The translations under genes were made by a program, and so were the position numbers. A stretch of 64,000 nt of DNA from Chlorops oryzae (Eukaryota > Arthropoda > Insecta > Diptera > Chloropidae): assembly GCA_020466095.1 (NCBI GenBank), contig CM035806.1, positions 162,497,879 through 162,561,878 of the forward strand, read 5' to 3'. Below the pieces are notes generated by a model. It did no database searches. It was given only the letters and a program-made list of their open reading frames with translations, and was not told where the DNA came from. Below are positions 1 through 12,335 of the stretch, piece by piece; position 1 is the first letter of the stretch, and each line of letters begins with the position of its first letter.

Positions 1-1087
1 GCTGTGGCTTTAACTCCTTACTGCCGGAATCAGGAAATCTTTATACAGCCCTATTCTAAATGAATACTCCCCGGGAATTGTTGTCCTCGAAATTTTTCCC
101 GCGGAAAAACGAAGTGCTCTAAGCACGAAATTTTTGTAGCCTTTATCTTCCCTTCCCAGTGTAATTACTTAGAAAGGCAGAATATTTTTCGAATCCGCTG
201 CGAAAAAGTTTTCAACCGAATTTTATATATAAACAGGGGTATAGAAAAGCACTAGTACTGGTGGCTTTTGCTCTTGTAAGAAGTAGTAAGTCACTGCTTG
301 CACTTGCTGCATGGTGAACACGAATTTTGAGGTCCATATACATAGCTCCATTGGCTTCAGATTTAGCCATAATCACAAAAAATCATCCACCGACCGGAGT
401 GTGCTTTCAAAACCTAATTGTTAGGATATGGCGAAAGCTAGACCAGACCCATCCCAGGGTCTGAAACATTTTTTTTTTATGGGCTTGTGTAATTCTTGAA
501 GCAATCCTGAGCCCAGATTGATTTCTTTTTCTGAATGCCTCTTTTCAGTGGTATTCCCTAAAATATTTAGTGTTCTCCATCTCAACTGCACAAAGCGAGC
601 AGAGAGAGCTCGCCGAACATTCAAACGAAAAAAAATATCGCTGTATCTGTATCGCTTTGACTTTTCAGTCAAACTCAGAAGTAAAACAAAAATTCCTTTT
701 CTTTCGTCTCAAAAAATTTTCCCCACGTCCGAGCAGAGCTGCTCATATGGCATCAGATGGAGAACGCTAACCTAAACCCTTTGATGTCCGGATTTTAATT
801 TTCTGCATGACTTTCGACTTGAAATTTTAACATGTTTCGATCCATCTAATATGTGCTGAAATGAGTTTTCTCCAAGCAAAGAAATTGTTATACAAATTTG
901 GAAGAATTGCTAGAAAGAAATTTGTTTGTTTTTCCGAAAATGCCGACTACGAACTCATTGTTCATGCTTACTTTGTATTATAAATGACTTCGAAAAATAT
1001 GACGTCCTTTTGAAAAATGTCAGTGCATTCTTTTCTTTAACCCCATTTAAAATCAGAAATTATTTTGTATCATATACTTGTAGTCAC
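1..1087. other. Unannotated AT-rich stretch
   Basis: I see no gene, RNA or mobile element here. Open frames are short and lack fly-like coding composition. TATATAAA near 226-233 resembles a TATA box, but nothing around it supports a promoter. Confidence 0.5.
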
Positions 1088-1575
<488 letters not shown>

Positions 1576-2536
1576 TGCCTATAGGAAATCATCGGACTCG
1601 AAAGAGTTATGCCCTCTTCACAACCCAACCCAACAAAAAAATACTTAAATACTTAGTACAATAAAAATCGGCTTTTGTATGGAGAATCTTTTAAATTCCT
1701 GCCCAACTGTGCCCTGGGCTTCAAACGTAGAAATATACCGTACAGAACAGTACATTACGGAACAGTAAAACATAGAATTAAGGACGATTAATTTCTTCAC
1801 AAAGTCTAGGAAAAAAAATGTCTTCCAATTTATTCAATCTTATATGTAGTCGTGTCCCTTAACCTATTTAAGGCGAAGACATTAAATCAAAACCTTTCAA
1901 AATCGTATATAAATTCATTAAAAAATCGGATTAGCTGCCACTAACTTTTGGACCGTTTTTGAAATGGAACTGTTGAGAAGTTCAGAAATCCTTTGTTCAC
2001 TGTGCGAAAATTTTTTTTATGAGAGAAACTTTAGGATCCTATCGTTTGGATACCGCGGCTGTTAATGGAATAATAAATGTGTTCACTAATGATAGACTCA
2101 ACTGTAGATTATTGATGAATCATTCTGTTTATGCAAATGAGTAAATATATAAGTATGTCCTTAGGGTAGGTACAGGGAGCGGTGAATGCTCTCATCAAAA
2201 ATTCGTTGCGATTTCTTAGACGCGTGTTGCTTCTATCCGGGGGAATACTGTAGGTACTGAATGCTCATACTATTTGTAGGTGCACTTCATAGGTCTGTCT
2301 GTTTGTCTCTGTACGACAGTGGAGCAAATGGAAGCACTTACCTGTGAATGCAGCAATCGACATGGAACCGAAGCATGAACTCGACTTCAGAAGCATTGGA
2401 AAAGTGACAAATCCAATTAGTTTCGTCCGATGGTTAATGCGTAGGTGGATCTGCTGTCTTCTATCTGCATGAGGATTATCGGAGAAATTAGATTTACGAT
2501 TTGATCACTTGCATCTATGTATAAATGTGTCTTTGT
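1576..2536. other. Unannotated stretch with a diverged dispersed repeat
   Basis: No gene is visible. The ~75 bp from about 1857 (AACCTATTTAAGGCGAAGAC onward) resemble about 12586-12660, which suggests two old copies of one unclassified repeat. The remainder is ordinary AT-rich DNA. Confidence 0.4.
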
Positions 2537-2572
2537 TCGTGTGTGTTCGTGTGTGTTCGTGTGTGTGTGTGT

Positions 2573-2602
<30 letters not shown>
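2537..2602. repeat. (TG)n microsatellite
   Basis: An almost pure TG run preceded by three TTCGTGTGTG units. This is simple sequence repeat with no gene evidence. Confidence 0.95.
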
Positions 2603-2604
<2 letters not shown>

Positions 2605-4530
2605 CTCTGGTTTGAACGGAAAGTTGAAAATCAAATAAGCTTGAATATGGCTTTATATGATTTTTTGTTTATTGATAATTGTGTTTCACTTTTCCTTTTT
2701 GAGAGATTTCCCTTTTAGTTTATTGTTTCTTCGCTTTCGATTTTCCCTTTTTATAAGCCCGAAAGAACCAAAAAAAGCAACCAAAACAAAAAAAGAATGT
2801 TAAAAATAAAAAAATTGTAGACAACGATTACGGTTGAAGGAAGAAGCCTTCGCTCACTTTGGGCTCATAAATTTCTCGGCATGTCTTCAAAGCCCAAAAT
2901 AAAGTAAAACAAAAATAATGTAAAAAAAAAAATTCGAGTTCTCGTAAGGTGAACAGTGAACATGATAATATTAAAAGCTAACATGTACATCAAGTGTAAA
3001 GAACAATAGGACGACAAAAGAATAAATAAATAAAGACGGGCAATGGCAAAGAAGAACGAGTCTTTTGCATGAGTTCTCAGGTTCTAAGCGAGCGCGCGCG
3101 CGCGCGTATCGATGCGACCATAGAGGAAAAGACACGGGATGGCCGGCGCAACAAAAAGCTTCTCCATAGAAATAACGAATCTTTGCAAATCTCAGAGATT
3201 CCCTATTTGAAATCGAGCAAGTAAATGAACCGCCAGCAACAGCTGTACTCGTGTAGGTACTTGTTTTCTTCTTTTTCGAGGCTAGAATCGTCGAAGCAAA
3301 ACGCTTTGCAACAGGAGCCGACGTGTCCGTGCCTTGCCATGAAATACAATACAAGCCCGGCTTGGAGCGACCACACTGATATTCAAAGAGCTGAAACTGC
3401 AGCGTAACGAGCAAATTTTCTCTTTTCAAGCATTTAAACAAAAAAAAAAAAAAAAAAACCAATTTATGGGAATAAAATAAAAATTCTAAAAAAAATTTTA
3501 ATATGTAAAAAATGAATTTAAAAAAAAAATTAATTAAAAAAAAAAAAAATTTAAAAAATATAATTCAATAATGTAAAAATATAGGAAAAATTTAAAGACG
3601 AAAACAATAAAAAATTAAGAAAAATTCAAAAATCAATAAGCCACAATAAAAATGTTAAAGATATTGTCGTAGGAACTGTCAGTTGAGAATTTTATGGCCA
3701 AGAACACCGTCGGTTATGTTTGCTTAAATTTTATTATTTATTTTAAATTTTGTATTTGTATTTTTTTTTTTAAATCAAATTTGCACAATTTATTTCACTT
3801 TTTTCGACTGGGCACTAAATTTTTTATTTAATTTTATTTTTTCTTTTTTTCGCGCTGTTAAACATACCTTTACAAATCCACAATTTTTATTTTCTTTTTT
3901 CAAATTATCTTCAATATGTAAGTATGTAAGATATTTTTTTTTAATTAAAATTAAATTTTTTGTATGTTCACTAATTAAATTTGATGTTTATTTGTTTTCT
4001 TGAATTTTATTTTTATTGAAATATTAATTGTATTTCTTAAGTTTTGCCACAAACACAACAAGCGTCAACACGCTCTCCTCAACGTTTTCGATAACAATAA
4101 TAAGTGCCATGCGACCGAACTCTAGGCCACTTGCCACTTGCCATCGAGTGAGCATAAGATTTGAGTGAGTTTTTGGTTTTTTTTTTTTTTTTGTCTGAGA
4201 AGTATGTACTTTGTTGAAATGTTTGAGCGCTTTCTGTGTTGGCGGTGAGTCTATGAGTGATGAGTGCGAGATGTTCAAACTTAACGCTGAGCTAGTTACT
4301 GGTATTTGCGGGAACCAATCGACGAACCGGGAACATTGTACGGACATTTGAAATAAACTCGAGGATATTTTCCTATTGCACCTGATTCGAGTGGGTTGTG
4401 TTGCGGAAGGGCTCTCTTGAGTGAGATACATTTGTTGAAACGTTTCGAGAATGGAACAAAATCAAACGAGTTTGTGCGAGTGTGCTGCGACGAGGGTACG
4501 CAAGTGGGAATGAGTATTATAATTAAGAGC
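2603..4530. other. AT-rich spacer with (CG)n island
   Basis: No gene was found. A short alternating (CG)n run (3088-3106), a potential Z-DNA tract, stands out. From about 3425 to 4020 the sequence is extremely AT-rich, with A-runs and T-runs. Long A- or T-runs also lie near 3440 and 4170. Confidence 0.5.
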
Positions 4531-4532
4531 TA

Positions 4533-5770
4533 TCAATATTTAAAATTTGAATTCGAGTGATTTGATGAGATGGGGTGATGGGGTGGGGCGATCCTACGTT
4601 TCAGGGTATTTTGAGTTCTGTTTATGTCAGCGACTGCGAAATGTTTAAGGGAAATTCCCAGAAGACAACCAACATAGATTTTTCGGGGAAAAAAATGTAA
4701 TAAATTTAATAAGCTGGTATCAAAATTGAGATCATTAATATGCATGACTTTGTAGATTGCCTCCATTGGGATGTTGTTGTCTGTTCTTTGAAAATTAAGG
4801 ACGACAAATTATAAGGTAAGTGTACCACGTAAGGCCCGGCTCCTCGTAAGGCCCACTTTCATTTTAACCAACTTCTAACTATCAAATGTTTCTGTACTTG
4901 CACATGTTGAAACATGTCCTCAAGTTATTTCGTAGAAATAAAAAATTAAGACAATCGCACTATATTTGCGGCGACCACAGTCAATTGAAAATAACAGAGG
5001 CGTAAAAAAGCCATTTTTATAGTGGACGATGCTTAAAAAATAATGATCTATAGTGAAATTGTAGGTTGCTTTCTTAAAATAACAAAGTTTGTTGTATTGT
5101 GAAGATACAGAGGTATGTTTATGGTAAAAAAATCAAAAGCAAATTTTTTTTCTTGGAAGGCCTATGAAGGCCCACCATAAAAAATTCAACCACGGTCATT
5201 AAGAAACCTTATATTGAGTTGCTCTGAGGTCAAAAGACGGCAACTATACCTTTTTTTTGCTTAAATAGCGTTTAATCTTTAATTCTTAATCAAAAACAGG
5301 TTAGTAACATTCGTTAAGTTTTTTTTTAAATAAACGAATTTTGTCTGATATTTAAATTTATTTTACTAGCTTTTACAATATAAATTAACATTAAAGGCTT
5401 TCAAAAGTAATGAATGCAAGTTTGGGTTCATTATCTCAAACAAGGAGTAAGTGGGCCTTTTAAGGTACACATGTTCCTCGTAAGGCCCAAAATGACGTTT
5501 TTTTAAATCGCATTTTAGGAGCTTTTCCGATAATGATTTTTGGTAGAATTTTTTGTTTTTCTATAGAAAATTTATCAAATAAAACAACACAAAAACAATT
5601 GGGTTTCTATCATCAATACTTTGTACGCTGTAATCGAAAAGGTGTTAGGTGGGCCTTACGTGGTACACTTACCTTAAGTAAAGAGAAAAGAAAATAGAAA
5701 AAAAAACTACAATAAGAAATTAAATTTTGCGACATCGAATGCTATAAATTATTATAATTTATGATCGTAC
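4533..5770. repeat. Diverged duplicated segment, copy 1 (interrupted)
   Basis: The sequence 4533-4813 plus 5675-5770 aligns with 6005-6420 over most of its length (shared blocks such as GATGGGGTGATGGGGT, TCAGCGACTGCGAAAT and TTGTCTGTTCTTTGAAAA). The match is broken only by the 861-bp inverted-repeat element at 4814-5674. It is non-coding and unclassified. Its value is that the second copy shows the site before insertion. Confidence 0.8.
4814..5674. mobile_element. Non-autonomous TIR element, TA target site, copy 1
   Basis: The element is 861 bp with ~24-bp inverted ends beginning AGGTAAGTGTACCACGTAAG, flanked by TA on both sides (4812-4813 and 5675-5676). Related GTAAGGCCC or GGCCCAC motifs recur inside. 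No transposase is encoded. The TA duplication suggests mobilisation by a Tc1/mariner-superfamily transposase, although other TA-targeting families cannot be excluded. A second, nearly identical copy lies at 14304-15166. The unoccupied relative near 6302-6312 reads straight through the target (TTTGTAAGTAAAG), which supports these boundaries. Confidence 0.88.
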
Positions 5771-5802
5771 GCATGCTTACATGTATGTATGTATGTATGT
5801 AC

Positions 5803-6794
5803 CAGCGTTGCCAGATGAATTTTCATCCCCATTTCCAACCCCCTTCACCCCCATAGGGTTGCCAACTTTCTAAGGGCAAAATAAAGTATAAGCTTATTTA
5901 GTAATTAAAAATAAAGTATTTTACTAAAAAATAAAGTATTTTTAAATTCTGTTATTAAAAAACAGTACGCAATGGAAATATTAAAATATATAAATAATAA
6001 CAGCTTATACAATATTTCAAATTTGAATTCTAGTGAATTGATGAGAATGGGGTGATGGGGTAGTGCGATCCTACGTTTCGGTTCTTTAATATCTTTTTAT
6101 TCAGCGACTGCGAAATTGTTTAAGGGATTTTCACCAAGACAACCAAATAAGATATTTCGGGGAAAATAAGTACATAAATTTAATAAGATGGTATCAAAAT
6201 TGCGATCTTAATATGCATTGACTTTGTAGAATTGAAACCTCGAATTGGGATGTTGATTGTCTGTTCTTTGAAAAATTAAAGTGACGACAAAATTTGTAAG
6301 TAAAGAGAAAAGAAGAATAGAAAAAAAAACCTTACAAGTTAAGAAATTAAATTTGTGCGACAGTCGAATAGTTCTATAAATTATTATAATATTATGATGT
6401 TTGAAAACTGCATGCTTATATGTAAAAATAAAGTATTTGGATATGTTATTGTTCCAAGAAAGTATAAAGTCGATCAGAAATAGAGATTATATATAAAATG
6501 GTTGCCAACCCTTCAACCCCACACCGGCTTAAGGCCTGATTATTTTGAAAAGTCCCTGTAACAGAAAAGCGTTCACTATTTCCAGCTGTTCATTATTTCA
6601 GGGATTCGTTATATCCAGATTCGACTGCATGATAAGTATTTTTTATAAGATTTAATTAGATTTTAGCTAGCAATATTAATGAGCATAAATGGGAAAAAAT
6701 CAAAATCATTTTCGAAATAAGTATTTGAAAAATGCGGGATTTTTTATGTCACGGCGGGACATTTCAATTTAAGGCCAACAATCTGGCAACGCTA
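5803..6794. mobile_element. hAT-like element with GCGTTGCCAGAT ends
   Basis: The left end is CAGCGTTGCCAGAT and the right end, read in reverse complement, is TAGCGTTGCCAGAT. The flanking 8-mers GTATGTAC (5795-5802) and TTGTGTAC (6795-6802) match at 6 of 8 positions, as an aged 8-bp target duplication would. Ends of the form YAGNG with 8-bp duplications are typical of hAT elements. The interior (992 bp total) has no transposase but contains the second copy of the duplicated segment (6005-6420). The boundaries could instead come from two unrelated elements. Confidence 0.5.
6005..6420. repeat. Diverged duplicated segment, copy 2 (empty site)
   Basis: This is the paralogue of 4533-5770 without the 861-bp insertion. 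At about 6302-6312 the sequence runs directly from the left to the right flank of copy 1 with a single TA. Divergence from copy 1 is substantial, with many small indels. Confidence 0.8.
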
Positions 6795-6802
6795 TTGTGT
6801 AC

Positions 6803-7880
6803 ATATGTATGTGTCTACGCATGTATTAAGGCTACAAAGAGCTGTTGTTTAAACTTTTTTAACTGCGAAATTTTCGCGAATTCAAAAAGCCCACATTCTG
6901 TGCATTTTGGTGCGAGGGGATATGGGAGATGGGAGAAGGGAGTGGGGTTGGAGGGAGGGGGTGTTTAGGGTTTTGCGTCGAGACCTATGCGTGTGGGTAG
7001 AAGAGATTTGACATTTTAAAAAGGGAGCTAAGAAAAGAAAACAAAAAAGGAGAGAAAATACGTTGCCAATTTTAGTGCGATGAGCTTAATTCGCTTTTCT
7101 TCGAGTTTTCTTTTTTTTTTTTTTTTTTTTTGTTGGATTTACTTTCAATTCTCAACACAAAGCAAAAAAGTTTTCTGCTCAAAAAATTTAATTTTTGTTT
7201 TATTGTTTCTTTTATTTATTTATTTTTTTTTTTTTTTTTTGCTCACTTTCTGTCGTACGTTGCCGTTGCCGCAAAATGTGACAACAAATTCTGATCTAAG
7301 TGCAGTTAAAAGGTGATAACTTTTTCTGAACTTTTCCGGTCCGTCGAACTTTTTCCGTGTTTCTTCTTTTTATACCTACACTTTTCTCTTTTTTCTTTTT
7401 AAATTAAAAAACAATGTGGAATAATACAGCGGGCAATCAGAAAATAGGGACAAAAATACTATGTGGGTTCTTTGCAAAGTTTTTTTTTCTTGTTTTCTTC
7501 TAGAAATGGAGGTGTCGAAGTCGGACTTGTATTATAAAATGATCGAAAATGAATTCAAAATTTTGGTCACTCTCAAAGGATATTGTTTGCCAAATAAACC
7601 GTTACAGTATATATTCGTCTATCCATCTGCTGGTCAGATAAAACTTTTGAACTTTTGAAACGTTGCTAAGTGAGAAGTGTAATGGATGACAGAATAAGCA
7701 AAGTTTGCTGGATAATGATGTCAAGCTTAACGTAAAATATTTATTAGCATGAATTGTTTTGATCGGCATGAAAGTTATTTTTATCCTTGGCAACTTGAAG
7801 GAGTAACATGATTTTATGTTTTCTGGTGTTTTTTGTGATTTTTTCTTTTTTTCTTTTGTGGGTGTATCAATCGAATTCCA
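6803..7880. other. Unannotated stretch with G-rich cluster and T-runs
   Basis: No gene was seen. A G-rich cluster at about 6914-6969 carries seven or more runs of three to five G. Long T-runs lie at about 7110-7130 and 7225-7240. The short frames here have no recognisable domain. Confidence 0.5.
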
Positions 7881-8162
7881 TTCTCTCTCACTCTCTCTCA
7901 CTCTCACTCTCACTCTCTCTCTCTCTCTCTCTCGTTCTCCCTCGCTCATGCTCTATCGCTCTCGTTCTCTCTCTCTCTCTCTCACTTTCTCACTCTCTCA
8001 CTCTCTCACTCTCTCACTCTCTCACTCTCTCACTCTCTCACTCTCTCACTCTCTCACTCTCTCACTCTCTCACTCTCTCACTCTCTCTCTCTCTCACTCT
8101 CTCTCTCTCTCTCTCTCTCACTCTCTCTCTCCTCTCCTCTCTCTTCTCTCTCATCTCTCCTC

Positions 8163-8195
<33 letters not shown>

Positions 8196-8383
8196 TCTCT
8201 CTCTCACTTCTCTCTCTCTCTCTCTCTCTCACTCTCTCTCTCTCCCCCTACTCTCTCTCTCTCTCTCTCTCACTCTCTCTCTCTCACTCTCTCTCTCACT
8301 CTCTCTCTCACTCTCTCATCTCTCTCTCTCTCCTCTCTCTCTCACTCTCTCTCTCACTCTCTCTCTATCTCTCTCTCCCTTGG
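7881..8383. repeat. CT-rich microsatellite with ACTCTCTC octamer array
   Basis: A polypyrimidine tract of ~500 bp. The section about 7985-8090 is a regular 8-bp array of ACTCTCTC. The ~210-codon Ser/Leu frames across it are repeat translations, not proteins. Confidence 0.97.
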
Positions 8384-10155
8384 TCACGCTCTATCTCCTT
8401 CTTTGTTCTTCTTTCCCCTTCTCCGACCCTATTCTGAGTATAAATTAATGTGTCGTATGCTATGTACATATGTATGTATGTATGCATATCAATGGGTACT
8501 GTCTCAGGTAAATTCAGCAAGATTTATCTAGACAAGCCTTTTTCTCTTTAACTTTCTTCATTTATTCATCGCAAATAGAGCCTTCATTTAAGTCCATTAA
8601 AAAGAAAACGGGAAATCTCTTCGCTTTGTGTGTCAATGCATTTAAGATAGCTAACAAACGAACAAAATGAAAGAGCGATTAGCATTAATTAGCAGCAAAA
8701 ATGGCGCTGACATTGTTTAATAGCAATTAAGCCTTTAACTGGTATTCGCGTTAATTGTAAAATACACACTCTTTCTCCAATGACTTGGCTGATTGCTTCA
8801 GGAGGGGTGGGGAAAAACACTCATTTTTAGTCAGAAAATGAAAAAAGGAGAAGTATTTTCATGACGGCAGACGATTATCCGAAAATAAAATAACAAAATA
8901 AACATATGTGCGCATGCGTACATTTGATCATGTGATGCCATATTACAACAGTTGTGGCCAACGAAAGAGCACACATTATACAAAATAATGTCCTTAGAAG
9001 ATTCGATTTTAACAGTAGCGCGCTCCGTGAAATTAATCAATTGCAATGCTTGTGTAGAGAAAACATAAACTTTCGCAAAGGAACAAATCGATGGCAAACG
9101 GAGTGAAAAGACACGAGGAAGAGGAAAAAGAAGAAAACGCTTCTTAGGCTCCCTTCGGCTGCGCGAAAGCGTATTGTCTCACATGGCACTTGGCTAATTG
9201 TTGTTGTCTTGCGTCGTTCGACTTGACTGGATGCATTGGCTTTTTTTTTTTTTTTTTTTTTATCGAGCCCACATGTACGTATGCACACACACACATACAT
9301 ATATGCCGAGAGAATGTGAAGGTATGCTTGTAGCCAAAAAAAAGTTGCGCATGCGCAGTAAACAACAGCATATTTGCTTCTCATTATCTAGAAAATGCGT
9401 TTGGCCGAAACGGTCTGTGAGCTGTTCTTAGTCTCGGTTTCGGTCTTTCGGTTTCGATTTGGTACTTTCCGTTTGTGTGCTCACTCTTCCCTCTCTTTTT
9501 GACTCACTCCCCCTCTCTCGCGAGCTCTTTCACTGTCTACCTCCCTCTGTCTCATCGAATGTGGCCTCTTATTGATTGTTTTACTTCGCAGTTTACTGTA
9601 ATGCCGCTAATAGAAAATCAACAACGTCGGGTAACGGTGCTTTTTGGCGATTAAGTGCATTTAAGCGCTAAAAAAGAAAAGAACGGCCGAACTCTTTATC
9701 GTTGCCACCCGTTTAAGCTGCGTAGCGTCATTTTATAAGAATTCTTGCCCATTGTTTGCACAGCATCCGTGTTGGCAAAACTCAAAGCAAAGGCTAATTC
9801 CGAGAGAGCAAAAGCGAAGAAGAGACAAAAAATAATGAGGAAAAGAAAAACCCAAAAACAACGACACTTTGAAAACTGTCAACACTTTTTGCGTTATGCG
9901 GTGAATTGACAGTTTTGAGTTCCCCTTCACAGGCACGCTTATTATAAGTTCGCATTGTTGCAACACGTTATGAAAAGTCAAAGCAGGTAATTCGTGATGA
10001 GCAGAATCGAAGAGTATTAAAAGATAAGAGAAAGAAAAAAGAACAACGAACTTGAAAGACGTAACATGCGTAGCGATGAGATGAAGTGAGTTCTGCACGG
10101 CATTGATTTGAGAGCATACACGCTTATGATAAGATGGAATTGAGGGAACAAGGTA
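8384..10155. other. Unannotated stretch
   Basis: No gene was recognised. There is an ATGT tract near 8470, a T-run near 9240-9260 and a TTTCGG-rich patch near 9430-9465. Fly-like non-coding sequence such as AGCATTAATTAGCAGC (about 8680) could hold homeodomain-type sites, but nothing establishes that. Confidence 0.45.
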
Positions 10156-10156
10156 T

Positions 10157-10780
10157 AGAGAAGAGAGAGAGAGAGAGAGAGAGAACAGAGACAGAGAAGA
10201 GAAGAGAAGGCAAGGGTGAGAGAAGAGATAGAGTAGAGAGTGGAGTAGAACAAGAGAGAGAAAGAGGAAGAAGAATGAGAGAGAAAGAGAGAGAGAGAAA
10301 GAGAGATGAGAACAAGTAGAGTATAGTAGAGAGAAAGAGAGATGTAAGGAGACGAGAAATGAGAGAGAGTAAAGAGAGAGAAAGAGAGAGAGAGCAAGAG
10401 AGAGAGAAAGAGAGAAAAGGAAAGAGTGTGAGAGGAGAAGAGAGAGAGGTGTGAGAATAGAGGAGTGAGAGTAGAGAGAGTGAAGACGGTGAGAGAGGGA
10501 AGGAGAGAGGGTGAGAGAGGGGGAGAGAAGGGGAGAAGGTGAGAGAGGGGAGAGAGGTGAGAGGAGAGAGGGTGAGAGAGGGTAGGAGAGAGGGTGAGAG
10601 AGGGTGAGAGAGGGTGAGAGAGGGGGAGAGAGGGTGAGAGGGGAGAGAGGTGAGAGAGAGGTGAGAGAGGGTGAGAGAGGGTGAGAGAGGGAGAGAGAGG
10701 GTGAGAGATGGAGAGAGAGGGAAAGAGAGAGGGAGAGAGAGCGAGAAAGAGGGAAAGAGAGAGAGGGAGGGTGGGAGGAT
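10157..10780. repeat. GA-rich array with 10-bp unit AGGGTGAGAG
   Basis: A purine-rich tract of ~620 bp on the + strand. The first half is irregular GA and GAAA. The part about 10565-10690 settles into a 10-bp unit, AGGGTGAGAG. The long minus-strand frames (up to 373 codons) are low-complexity Ser/Leu/Pro translations. Confidence 0.96.
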
Positions 10781-12250
10781 AAGCGTGTGAGAGAAGGTGG
10801 CTGGTGTGGTAAACGTATTGGAAAGAGGGGGACAAATCGGGAAAAAGTAAACAAAATAAAGGAAAAAGGACAAGAAAGTTTTGTCTTTTTCTTGAAATTT
10901 TTTAAGTGGCTCCTAAATATTAAGCAGTATTAAAGTATTGAAGTATCAAAGAGTTATTAATGGGAGACCTTCTAGATATTTACGATACAAATGACCGTTT
11001 ACTTGGACGCCTTTGCTAGAGTGCTGGCACTTAAAAAGGAAGTTTCTTAGTCGCAGACATTTCAGCTCTTTTTGCTCCTTTTTCCAATATATGTACATAT
11101 GTATGTACCTAATTGTATGGAAAATCCCCTTTGAGCAATTGTAGAAAATCCAAAAAGCAAACAAAAACTTTTCAAAACGAGAAAAGCCCTTAAACTAGCA
11201 GCGTTGGTTCACAACTAATTCGATCGAAATTTTCGCCCATATGAAGGCATGCTTATTCTCTCCGAACGGTCTTACAATGCGAACTTTGTTCATCTTAGCA
11301 CCACGCCCCTACAAAAAAATAAAGCACGATCAAAATAAATAAAGTACTTTTCACTTATTTTCCACTAAGCCTTGGTTGAAAAATCTTGGATCTCAACGCT
11401 TTTTTTCCCCAACGAAAACTTGTTTTATTACGAGCCAGCGCTTAGGGGGAAACCTGTTGTCCTGCTATCCGAACGAAGCGGTTCGATATTAAGTTTAGTA
11501 CGGTTGGCCTATCTTGGGCTGATTAACCGTCGATCGATTTACGATTTCTTCACGAGATCTCTCCTCTCGAGGAATCACAAGAACTTAAGACAACAAAAAC
11601 AACAAAAAGAAATGAAAATAAAGAAAGGAAAACCATTGAACAGACGTAAATCTCAGCAGCAGTGAGTAAATTGTCTTGACTTTTTAAAATAGCAACAAAT
11701 CAAATGTAGATAATCTAAGGGCATGCAACTGCAAACGGCAGCGAACCATGGCAATCGAAGCGAAGTTGTAGCAAAGTGGCAAGCGAACGTCTGAACGGGC
11801 GAACAGTGGCTGCGACAGCGGCAGCGGTGACGGTTGCGGCGGTGGCGGCCACAGTCGAACAGTAGCAATGGCGAAATCCTCTTGCAAATACTTTGATCAC
11901 GTTCGCGATGCAATTAAGTGACAATTTTTCGAAATCCGTAGATAGTACGTGAGCATAGATGCAGCATTGCTGCAGCAACGTAGTCGAAAACAACAACAAC
12001 GGCTTCAGCGTCAACTCCAGTAGCTCAGAAGACGTTTGTTGCAGCGCAACATCTACCCGCTTCCGACAACAACAACTGCAGCAAGTAACAATGATATTAC
12101 CAGTCAGGCCGTCCATACTTACTTTACCCGGCTTTGCTCACTCAACATTTCGCTTGACACAAAGACGCAAACCACACAAGATATATTTAACCCAGTGTCA
12201 CTACAGAATTCACCCGACAGTAGGGGAAATAATCTATTTACATACATATA
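10781..12250. other. Unannotated stretch with GC-richer, CAG/CAA-rich patch
   Basis: No confirmed gene. About 11720-12110 is GC-richer than its surroundings and has CAGCGGCAGCGGTGACGG and AACAACAACAACGG runs like untranslated or low-complexity coding exons of fly developmental genes. See the separate low-confidence entry at 11959. Confidence 0.4.
11959..12087 (+). CDS. Possible low-complexity exon, weak candidate
   Basis: An open frame from ATG 11959 gives a Cys-rich start, then Asn, Ser and Gln runs (NNNN, SSSS, QQQLQQ). It is followed by CAGCAAGTAACA at about 12084, which could be a splice donor. No domain was recognised. Composition of this kind occurs in fly regulatory proteins but also arises from untranslated trinucleotide repeats. 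I cannot assign a function, and this may not be coding. Confidence 0.15.
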
Positions 12251-12335
12251 CAGTGAAAGCTGTCATTAGCGACCACCGAAGGTCGCGGCCTTTTTGTCCG
12301 CTTACGGCACCTGTCCGCACGTACAGCTTTCACTA
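12251..12335. mobile_element. Very short pogo/Tigger-type MITE remnant
   Basis: CAGTGAAAGCTGT at the left and ACAGCTTTCACT at the right form imperfect inverted ends around ~60 bp containing GTCCGCTTACGG and GGTCGCGGCC motifs. TA precedes the left end. CAGT ends with a TA target fit pogo/Tigger-derived MITEs. The right boundary is degraded, so the exact end is uncertain. Confidence 0.4.

Noticed and set aside
9733..10873. 373-codon Ser/Leu/Pro minus-strand frame
   Set aside because: It is the translation of a GA/CT tract. Similar frames appear over every such tract in the window.
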